64,000 nt of DNA from JALYGY01 sp963800975 (lineage in GTDB: Bacteria > Actinomycetota > Rubrobacteria > Rubrobacterales > Rubrobacteraceae): the NCBI GenBank assembly GCA_963800975.1, contig CAWDDB010000012.1, positions 316,925 through 380,924 of the forward strand, in the 5' to 3' direction. This document shows, piece after piece, positions 57,787 to 64,000 of this stretch (its first letter is position 1; each line of letters begins with the position of its first letter). Below the pieces are notes generated by a model. That model was given only the letters and a program-made list of their open reading frames with translations. It was not told the DNA's origin and searched no databases. Position numbers and translations under genes: made by a program.

Positions 57787-59064
57787 ATGACAGAAAGAAT
57801 ATATGAACAGCGTCGAGGAATCGGTGGGATAGACCCCCGAGCCGCCGCCTGGCTCGCGTGGTCCCTATGCGCGCTCTCCCTGGTGCTTATAGCGCTAAGT
57901 CTCCTTCTCTTCGCCCTGAACCTTTCTTACCCAGGGACTTACATCTACGATCCCTGGCTCGACAATACGCTGACCGCGATAAGCTTTGCGCCGGTCGGTG
58001 CGTTGATCGCCTCTCGTCGTCCCGCTAACCCCGTGGGCTGGCTATTGTGTCTCTACGGCCTCGTCACCTGCATCAGCCACCTCTGTGGCCAGTACGCTAT
58101 CTACGCCCTGCTGGCACAACCCGGCTCGCTCCCGGGCGGTGGAGCGACGGCCTGGATCGCTTCCTGGCTTCTGCCAATCATGAATGGCCTTACGGTGTTC
58201 TATATCCTGCTGTTCCCAAACGGAAGGCTACCGAGCAGGCGCTGGGGATGGCTGGGTTGGCTGACGGTGGCTTTTATGGTAGTGGGAGTGATCTCCTCTG
58301 CGTTCGCTTCCGGAGCGCTGATGGATGTTCTCGGCCCGATCCGAAATCCGCTGGGGATCGAGGGCTTCACTCAGGTCTACAAAGTGCTCTTGTTCGCCAT
58401 ATCTCCGATTCTCACCGTCGCAGCGGTCTTGTCCGTGTTTGTGCGACTGCGTCGAGCCACAGGAGTAGAGCGCCAGCAAGTCAAGTGGTTTGTTTACGCT
58501 GCTGCGGCGAACGTTAGTACCGGCACCCTTGCGTACGTCATCCCCAGAGTAATAGAAACGCCGGTCTGGTTCGAGCGGGTGGGGTTTGCACTCTACGTAG
58601 CCACGATACCAGCCATTCCCGTCGCCATAGGGATAGCGATCCTGCGCTACGGGCTGTACGACATAGACCTCCTCATAAACCGCACCCTCGTCTACGGCTC
58701 GCTCACGCTGATGCTTGCGCTGGTGTACTTCGGGGGCGTGACGGCTACCCAGGCACTCTTCCGCGCCCTCACCGGCCAGGAGCAGCAACCTCAACTCGCC
58801 ATCGTCGTCTCCACCCTCGCGATCGCAACGTTGTTCAATCCCCTGCGAAGGCGCATCCAGTCCTTCATCGATCGCCGCTTCTACAGGAGGAAGTACGACG
58901 CACACAAGACCCTGGAAGCCTTCTCTTTCAAGCTCAGAGACGTGAGGGACCTGGACGCCTTGAGCGACGACCTGGTGGGGGTGGTGAGGGAGACGATGCA
59001 GCCGGCGCACGTCTCTTTACGGTTGCGCCCCGAGAAGGCGTCGAAAGGCGCACAGACGGACTAG
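57787..59064 (+). CDS. Multi-pass membrane protein, sensor-kinase-like without catalytic domain
   Basis: 425 aa from ATG 57787 with about ten membrane helices. Diagnostic C-terminal blocks: YGLYDIDLLINRTLVYGSLT, LFNPLRRRIQSFIDRRFYRR, DLDALSDDLVGVVRETMQPA and HVSLRLR. These are found just before the kinase part in a family of actinobacterial membrane histidine kinases, and also in stand-alone proteins such as this one. No H-box, N-box or ATP-binding motif follows. It may be a signalling partner or sensor. Alone, with repeat copies on both sides. Confidence 0.7.
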   Translation: MTERIYEQRRGIGGIDPRAAAWLAWSLCALSLVLIALSLLLFALNLSYPGTYIYDPWLDNTLTAISFAPVGALIASRRPANPVGWLLCLYGLVTCISHLCGQYAIYALLAQPGSLPGGGATAWIASWLLPIMNGLTVFYILLFPNGRLPSRRWGWLGWLTVAFMVVGVISSAFASGALMDVLGPIRNPLGIEGFTQVYKVLLFAISPILTVAAVLSVFVRLRRATGVERQQVKWFVYAAAANVSTGTLAYVIPRVIETPVWFERVGFALYVATIPAIPVAIGIAILRYGLYDIDLLINRTLVYGSLTLMLALVYFGGVTATQALFRALTGQEQQPQLAIVVSTLAIATLFNPLRRRIQSFIDRRFYRRKYDAHKTLEAFSFKLRDVRDLDALSDDLVGVVRETMQPAHVSLRLRPEKASKGAQTD

Positions 59065-59070
59065 CCGACG

Positions 59071-59140
59071 CCCTATTCACCGGAGTGCGTGGAAGACGGG
59101 TTCTTCGAAGTTCGCATCCAGGATCTTGCATAGCCCCGTC
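59071..59140 (+). repeat. Dispersed repeat copy
   Basis: CCCTATTCACCGGAGTGCGT with GGTTCTTCGAAGTTCGC and GCATAGCCCCGTCCC; best-preserved full-length copy. Confidence 0.75.
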
Positions 59141-59316
59141 CCGATAGGCCTTCCCAGAGCCCGCCTAAGCGCCTCCGCGCCCCGGTTCGGGGTCTACAAT
59201 GTTGTGGTGCCGGATGGATATCCAGGGGGCTGCATAGGATCGGGGCGTACATGGATTACCCACGGTTGGTAATCTTCCAGACTCTAGGACTTGCCGCCGA
59301 AATACGAGGAGGCAGC

Positions 59317-59508
59317 ATGACGAACCCGCCGCACGACGAACGCGAGAGAGATCGTCGCGAGAGAGATCGTCGCCAGCGCGAGGGCGACGTTCGCCGCCAG
59401 GAGCAGAGCGATGAACGAGAAAGGGACCTGGAGGAGGCCTGGCGCCGCAACCATCCCATCGAGCCGGACGACGACCGGGACCGGGCCAAAAAGCGGCGCC
59501 GGACCTGA
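59317..59508 (+). CDS. Small highly charged protein
   Basis: 63 aa from ATG 59317 (GAGGAGG upstream). Almost entirely Arg, Glu, Asp and Gln: DERERDRRERDRRQREGDVR, then EAWRRNHPIEPDDDRDRAKK. Encoded with a short direct repeat GAGAGAGATCGTCGC (59343 and 59358). Probably disordered; no family recognised. Confidence 0.5.
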   Translation: MTNPPHDERERDRRERDRRQREGDVRRQEQSDERERDLEEAWRRNHPIEPDDDRDRAKKRRRT

Positions 59509-59514
59509 GGCGGC

Positions 59515-59799
59515 GTGAGCGAGGGCGAGGTCTCCCGACGGCTGAGGCTCGCCGGTTACTCCTTCGAGCCCAGCCGGGCTGGGAAGCATTTCTGGTGGGA
59601 CCCGCGAGCGGGCGAGCTGCTGCCCGAGGACCGGGCCTTCAGGCGGGTGCGCGAGGAAGAGACGCGGTTGCTCGAGGAGTTGGGCTGGGAGCGGGTGGAG
59701 ATAGAGGGTGACACGATGTGGCGCAGGCCGGACACCGGCCGCCTCTACCCTCGCGGTCCCGCGGTGGACGTGATGCGGGCGCGGGAGGGAGAGGTGTGA
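59515..59799 (+). CDS. Hypothetical protein
   Basis: 94 aa from GTG 59515, 6 bp after the preceding stop. LAGYSFEPSRAGKHFWWDPR, then ELLPEDRAFRRVREEETRLL and a WERVEIEGDTMWRRPDTGRL segment. Alternating charged helix and Trp/Gly strands; no family recognised. Overlaps the end of a long minus-strand frame (59639-60145) antisense. Confidence 0.5.
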   Translation: MSEGEVSRRLRLAGYSFEPSRAGKHFWWDPRAGELLPEDRAFRRVREEETRLLEELGWERVEIEGDTMWRRPDTGRLYPRGPAVDVMRAREGEV

Positions 59800-60145
59800 G
59801 CAGCCTCCGCGTGGGCCCGGTGTTCTGGCCGCCGCTCATGAAGCGGGGCAGGATGGACGAGGTGATTCCGTAGCTCCTCCCGACCGTGTGTTGCACACGA
59901 GCGCGGGATCTTCCGGGATGCGGAGCGGGGTAGACGACGGACAGCTCTGGCCGCAGCTCCGCCTCCTCCTCCGCAAGGCGCAACTGCCTGTTAGCCAGCC
60001 GTCGCTGGATCTCGCCGTACACGAAGGTGATGTAAACGGCGAGTATGCTCACGAGCACGGCGAACAGCGAAACGACGAGCGTCGCCACGGTCACCCACAG
60101 GATGACCTCTTCCGCGATCAAGTCCCGAACCAGCGCCTCCACCAC
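59639..60145 (-). CDS. Small membrane protein, 3' part uncertain
   Basis: GTG 60145 begins MVEALVRDLIAEEVILWVTV, a membrane helix LVVSLFAVLVSILAVYITFV and a coiled helix (QRRLANRQLRLAEEEAELRP). After about residue 80 the sequence becomes Pro/Arg-rich and runs antisense through the end of the gene at 59515-59799, so the true protein probably ends earlier and a frameshift may be present. Only the first ~80 residues (to about 59905) are supported. Confidence 0.4.
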   Translation of the reverse strand: MVEALVRDLIAEEVILWVTVATLVVSLFAVLVSILAVYITFVYGEIQRRLANRQLRLAEEEAELRPELSVVYPAPHPGRSRARVQHTVGRSYGITSSILPRFMSGGQNTGPTRRLLTPLPPAPASRPPRDREGRGGRCPACATSCHPLSPPAPSPTPRATASLPRAPA

Positions 60146-60291
60146 GGCACGCGCTCAGAGGCGTGCTGAGCTGCTCCACCATCGGGCCGGGGTAGCGGGC
60201 TCGGGGTGCGGCCCTTGCCAGACGGAGAAAAAGCGCCTAAAGTCTTCGCCTTGGAGGGGGGCTCCGACGGGATCCCCTATGGAAGCAGACG

Positions 60292-60373
60292 GATAGCCGA
60301 GAAGGGCAAACCCGCCGCGAGGCGGGGACGCAAAGCCTACGGGCCTCCTTGAGGAGGTGGCTGGGTTGCCGCC
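60292..60373 (+). promoter_or_regulatory. Cyclic di-GMP-I (GEMM) riboswitch
   Basis: All conserved landmarks are in order: AGGGCAAACC, hairpin CGCC-GCGA-GGCG, GGGACGCAAAGCC, ACGGG, then stem GCCTCC-TTGA-GGAGGT, GGCT and GGGTTGCC. The GNRA-type loop GCGA of P2 and its receptor context are present. It ends about 18 nt before the ATG of the downstream gene, with GAGGGGGGAA between. Control is therefore probably at translation initiation. Confidence 0.88.
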
Positions 60374-60390
60374 GACAAAAGAGGGGGGAA

Positions 60391-61542
60391 ATGAACCATC
60401 TGGTCCACCTGCCCAAGACGATCTTCGCCGCCGTCTCGGCGGTCGCCTTCAGCCTCGCCGTGATCACCGTGGTGGTGCTCCTGGGGCACGCCCCGTCGTC
60501 GGCGGCGTCATTCTCGTGCTCCGGCGTCAACATATACCCTGGCAATGACCTCGACGCGATCGTAAACAGCGACCCTTCCACAAGGGCCACGACCTTCTGC
60601 CTGCACGCCTCCTCCTCGGGCACCACCTACTGGGTCAACAACAGCGTGCTGCTCAGGGCGGGCGACAAGCTCATGGGCCAGCCGGGGCAGGTCATCACGC
60701 GCGGCCCCGCAAGCTACGGCGTCCCCCCGGTCAAGATACGCAGCGGGGTCTCGCTCCGCGCGCTCATCAACGCGAACGGCCCGAACGTCCAGCTCAGTTG
60801 GCTAGACGTGTCGGGCGGCGTAACAAAATACAGGAGCGACGGCTCGATGTACGCCGATAGTGGCCACGGCATCGAAGCCGGTATGACCGACGCCACGACG
60901 CGCATGGAGTACCTTACCGTCCACGACAACCAGTCCACGGGCATCAACTCCATGAACGGCAAGCTGTTCCACTCCAACCTCTACAACAACGGCACCAACC
61001 CCGATTCCTGGGGCTGGTCGGCCGCGGCCGTGAAGGGCGTGGACGAATACGAGGCGGCCTACAACTACGTCCACGACAACCCGGGCAACGGCCTCTGGTG
61101 CGACCACCGGTGTTCGGACGTCGGGGCCAGCATGCCCAATGGCTTCTGGGCGCACGACAACCTCCTCGCGAACAACGGCCGCTGGGGGGTACGATACGAG
61201 TACTCCCCTATCGTCGCTGGTGGGGTGCACAGCGCTCAACCCACGGCGATCATAGAAAGGAACGAGATTCACGGCAACGGCTACAAGGGTGGCTACGGCG
61301 GCGCCTCGATGGCCGACGCCCAGAACGCCATGTTCCGCAACAATTTCTTCGGCCCAAAGACGATCGCGGGGGTGAGCTACCGTGCAAACAGCAACGGGCG
61401 CGCCATCCAGTTCATCGAGTCGGGACGGAGCGACCGGACGGACCTTTGGAACGGTGACGCCATCGGCAATTCCTTGGGTGAAGAAGCGATAGTCGGTTGC
61501 GAGAAGCCCGACAGCGTCGTCTACTGCGCCAACAACCGCTAG
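60391..61542 (+). CDS. Secreted right-handed parallel beta-helix protein
   Basis: 383 aa from ATG 60391, directly behind a c-di-GMP riboswitch. Signal peptide: TIFAAVSAVAFSLAVITVVV, ending SSAASF. The body shows beta-helix rungs: VKIRSGVSLRALINANGPNV, MEYLTVHDNQSTGINSMNGK, YNYVHDNPGNGLWCDHRCSD and AIIERNEIHGNGYKGGYGGA, with Asn ladders. PbH1/pectate-lyase-like proteins bind or cleave acidic polysaccharide. No unambiguous catalytic triad was identified. Regulation by c-di-GMP fits a role in matrix or attachment. Confidence 0.85.
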   Translation: MNHLVHLPKTIFAAVSAVAFSLAVITVVVLLGHAPSSAASFSCSGVNIYPGNDLDAIVNSDPSTRATTFCLHASSSGTTYWVNNSVLLRAGDKLMGQPGQVITRGPASYGVPPVKIRSGVSLRALINANGPNVQLSWLDVSGGVTKYRSDGSMYADSGHGIEAGMTDATTRMEYLTVHDNQSTGINSMNGKLFHSNLYNNGTNPDSWGWSAAAVKGVDEYEAAYNYVHDNPGNGLWCDHRCSDVGASMPNGFWAHDNLLANNGRWGVRYEYSPIVAGGVHSAQPTAIIERNEIHGNGYKGGYGGASMADAQNAMFRNNFFGPKTIAGVSYRANSNGRAIQFIESGRSDRTDLWNGDAIGNSLGEEAIVGCEKPDSVVYCANNR

Positions 61543-61791
61543 GTTGCTCAATGCCCAAGTCGGGGCGCCACCAGGCGGGGTTCGGCCCCGAAGGTAGTAG
61601 CTGTCGAACCTCAGCTTCCATGTCGCTTCAGGTGCATTACAGCGGGGCAGGCCTCCGCGAAGGGGGCCTCGAAGGTGGCGCTGCCGGCGTTTTCGACCCT
61701 CACCTTGCCGACATCCATCGTTTCGCGACTGCGGACGCTGTGCCACCGGGCCGAATAGGTGCCGGTTTACAGACTCGCGGCAAAAGGGTCG

Positions 61792-61985
61792 TCAGTTTCG
61801 AGGGGCCGTCAGAGGAGGGGTCGGCGGGTTTACGCCGGCGACTATCCCGAGGTCGTAGAGGATCGGGTTGTGGCCCCGGAGGAAAGACTTCCAGGCCACG
61901 GCGCGTCCGCTTTCATGGGCGAGTAGTGGTCGGTGTCGCTGATGATGACCTTCGCGCCGTCGTTCGCGGGCGGGTCCGTGAGCTA
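61792..61985 (-). pseudogene. Remnant of a DUF4038/DUF6298-type secreted protein
   Basis: Minus strand: PPANDGAKVIISDTDHYSPM in one frame, then after a shift near 61890, AWKSFLRGHNPILYDLGIVA with GVNPPTP. This looks like a short piece of a glycosidase-like (DUF4038/DUF6298) protein. No start codon and no continuation either side. Confidence 0.4.
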
Positions 61986-62123
61986 GCGGCTGTTCTGCAT
62001 CGGCGATTCCCGATACCCTTCGTGTCAGCTGGTGCGTAACGTGGGCCGCAGAATGCGCCTCGCATGGCAACCTTGTTGTTGGCGAAGGTCCTTCGGACAG
62101 TATGCCTTGCGATTCTGCCTTGT

Positions 62124-64000
62124 CTAGGACTTCACGATCTCCACGCGGTTGTCGTGAAAAACTGCGCCGCCTCCCATGTCCGAGTCGCGCTCATCCACCG
62201 TGGCGTTGACGTTGGCTCCTTGCCTCAGCATCTTGGGCCAGTAGCCCTTGCTACTCGCCACCACGCCGGACCTCACCGCATCGGAGACTCGACCTCTGCC
62301 TCGAAAGCCCCGCGTTCGTTGTAAATGCGCGCGCTGTCGCCGGCGGTTAGGCCACGTGCGGCGGCGTCGTCGGGATGCAACGCGATCAGGAGAGGCCCTT
62401 GCCTGTCGCGCAGCGCGGGGTTGTTTGCGAAGATCGAGTTAAGGAAGTGATGGGAGGCCGGGGCGATCAGGGCGAGCGGGAAACGCTTGGGCAGCGGAGG
62501 CTGCCCGTCTGCGGCTTCGTAGGGCGGAACATACCCTGCCAACGGGTCGAGCCCGTCAGCCTCGGCGCGCTCGGAGTAGAACTCGAGCTTGCCAGAGGGA
62601 GTGGGGAAGCCTTCGGCGAAGGGCACAAAGGGCCGCGGGAGGTTCAACCTAAGCCAGCCCTCGCGCTTCAGGCGCTCGAGCGTGACGCCTTCGAGGGCCT
62701 GATGTTCCGTGTCGAGGACCTGGCGGGCCATCTCCTCGTCGGAGTCGAGAGAGAGGGTTCCGTGAGGCCGAGGCGAGCCGCCAGGCGGCGGAAGATCTCG
62801 CTGTTCGGCAGGCACTCGCCTGGGGGGGAGACGGCGGGCTCGTTCCAGCCCAGGTACAGGTGCCCGTAGGCGCAGTGCAGGTCGGCGTGCTCGGTCTGCA
62901 TGGTGGCCGGTAGCACGATGTCGGCGTAATCGGCCGTGTCGGTCTGGAAGTGGTCGACCACAACGGTGAACAGATTCTCTCGCCGCAGGCCGCGCCGGAC
63001 CTTGCTCTGGTGAGGCGCGCTCGCCACGGGGTTGCTGCCGTAGACGAAGAGGGCTTCGACGGGCGGGTCGCCTGTCTCGAGCAAAACCTCGCCCATACGG
63101 GTCATGTTCAGGGTACGCGTTCCGGGTGGGCGCAGGTCGTCGCGCCAGAGGGCGGCCCAGTTGGCGGGAAAGAAGCCGCGGGTGTCGTATGCGGCGCCGC
63201 CTCGGGGTAGCGCCAGTCTCCGGCACGCCGGGGATGCACGTGATGGCGCGCACCGCCGCCCCGCCACCTCCGTGACGCTGCATCCCGATACCGACTTTGA
63301 TGCCCGTGGGGCGGGTCGTCGCCAGCCGCTCGCCCAGGAGGCGTATCCGCTCCTCGGGGATGCCGGTGATCGCGGCCACCCGATCCGGCGGGAACTGGCG
63401 GATGCGCTCCCGGAACGCCTCCCAGCCGAAGGTGTGGCGGGCGATGAACTCGTGGTCCTCGGCCCCGGCGGACACCACGCAGTGCATCAGGCCAAGCGCA
63501 AGGGCCGCGTCGGTTCCGGGGATGGGCGCGAGGTGCTCGTCGGCGCGCTTGGCGCTGCGGGTTCGGATCGGGTCTATGGCGACGAGGCGGGCGCCTTTCT
63601 TGCGGGCGGCGTCCATAAACTTCCAGAGGTGGTGACCGGTGGTGAGCGGGTTGGCTCCCCACAGCACGATGAGCCCAGACTCCGCGAAGGTCTCGGGGTC
63701 CATCCCCACGCGGTTGTCGCCCAGTACATAACCGGTTCCCGCCGCTCCGGCGACCATGCAGATGCTCATCAGGTGCTGCGAGGCTCCCAGCACGTTTCGT
63801 GAAGCCGCCTGCCGGCTCCCGCCGTACCCTGGAGCATCCCCAGCGTCCCGCACCCGTAGTATGGCCATATCGCCTGCGGGCCGTGGCGCGCGATGATCTC
63901 TTGCCAGCGATCGGAGATCTCGTCCAGCGCCTCTTCCCAGTCGATCCGCTGGAAGCGGCCTTCGCCCTTTTGCCCGGTACGCCGCAGCGGGTAGAGCAAC
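62124..64000 (-). pseudogene. Molybdopterin oxidoreductase with four apparent frameshifts, 5' end beyond the window
   Basis: DMSO-reductase-family protein. Frame A (63999-~63815): YPLRRTGQKGEGRFQRIDWE and WPYYGCGTLGMLQG. Frame B (~63815-63230): QHLMSICMVAGAAGTGYVLG, ESGLIVLWGANPLTTGHHLW and LVAIDPIRTRSAKRADEHL. Frame C (~63230-62770): [16 protein letters not shown] and [15 protein letters not shown]. Frame B returns (~62770-62290): FPTPSGKLEFYSERAEADGL and HPDDAAARGLTAGDSARIYN. A third frame ends at TAG 62124-62126 (GYWPKMLRQGANVNATVDER). All protein blocks are in the right order and well conserved. Either a recent pseudogene or indel errors. Confidence 0.8.

Overview
The window looks like chromosome of a high-GC actinobacterium, most likely a Rubrobacter-type lineage. 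This rests on base composition, many GTG/TTG starts, and a family of secreted proteins I associate with Rubrobacter; it is inference, because no rRNA or complete tRNA is present. There are no CRISPR arrays and no intact insertion sequence.

1-14 kb: surface-polysaccharide locus. It holds a GT4 glycosyltransferase, a WecG/TagA-type glycosyltransferase, a polyprenyl-phosphate sugar transferase, UDP-glucose dehydrogenase, a UDP-glucuronate decarboxylase-like enzyme, a sulfatase-fold hydrolase, a Wzx-type flippase with an extra membrane domain, and three sulfotransferases (one frameshifted). The likely product is a sulfated polymer built from uronic acid or pentose sugars. 14-18.6 kb: housekeeping genes (sulfite-oxidase-like enzyme, a probable ATC-hydrolase-like protein, methyltransferase, glucose-6-phosphate isomerase, endonuclease III).

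18.5-28 kb: a mobile-element region. A large serine recombinase runs antisense into the 3' end of nth and is coupled to a small XRE regulator with a likely leaderless promoter and a G7-run frameshift. Many tiny coupled hypothetical genes follow, several broken, then an arylsulfotransferase remnant and an orphan 3' half of tRNA-Val(CAC), probably an old attachment site.

28-41 kb: matrix genes (membrane-anchored glycosidase-like protein, processive-type GT2, HEAT-repeat protein), divergent from a receiver-domain protein without the phosphoacceptor Asp and an LPXTG nuclease interrupted by an amber codon. Next come a GH16 glycanase, several decayed genes, a metallopeptidase-like protein, HU, and an XRE regulator beside a VRR-NUC-type nuclease.

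41-51 kb: DUF4352 proteins and a small-gene operon with repeated Shine-Dalgarno leaders, a CPBP protease, and stress or metabolic singletons (VOC, BTAD regulator, DUF1059, MOSC, DUF4242, two GNAT proteins).

51-62 kb: secreted-protein island. Three modular paralogues (a fourth lies at 22.6 kb), a cupin protein, an RTX-like calcium-binding protein and another exported protein are interspersed with a dispersed ~60-bp intergenic repeat and a 141-bp MITE. Four of the secreted-protein genes share an 18-bp palindrome exactly 21 bp before a -10-like element, which suggests one regulon. A cyclic-di-GMP-I riboswitch precedes a secreted beta-helix protein at 60.4 kb. The window ends in a multiply frameshifted molybdopterin oxidoreductase. 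Frameshifts are frequent throughout, so real decay and base-calling error must be separated before calling genes dead.
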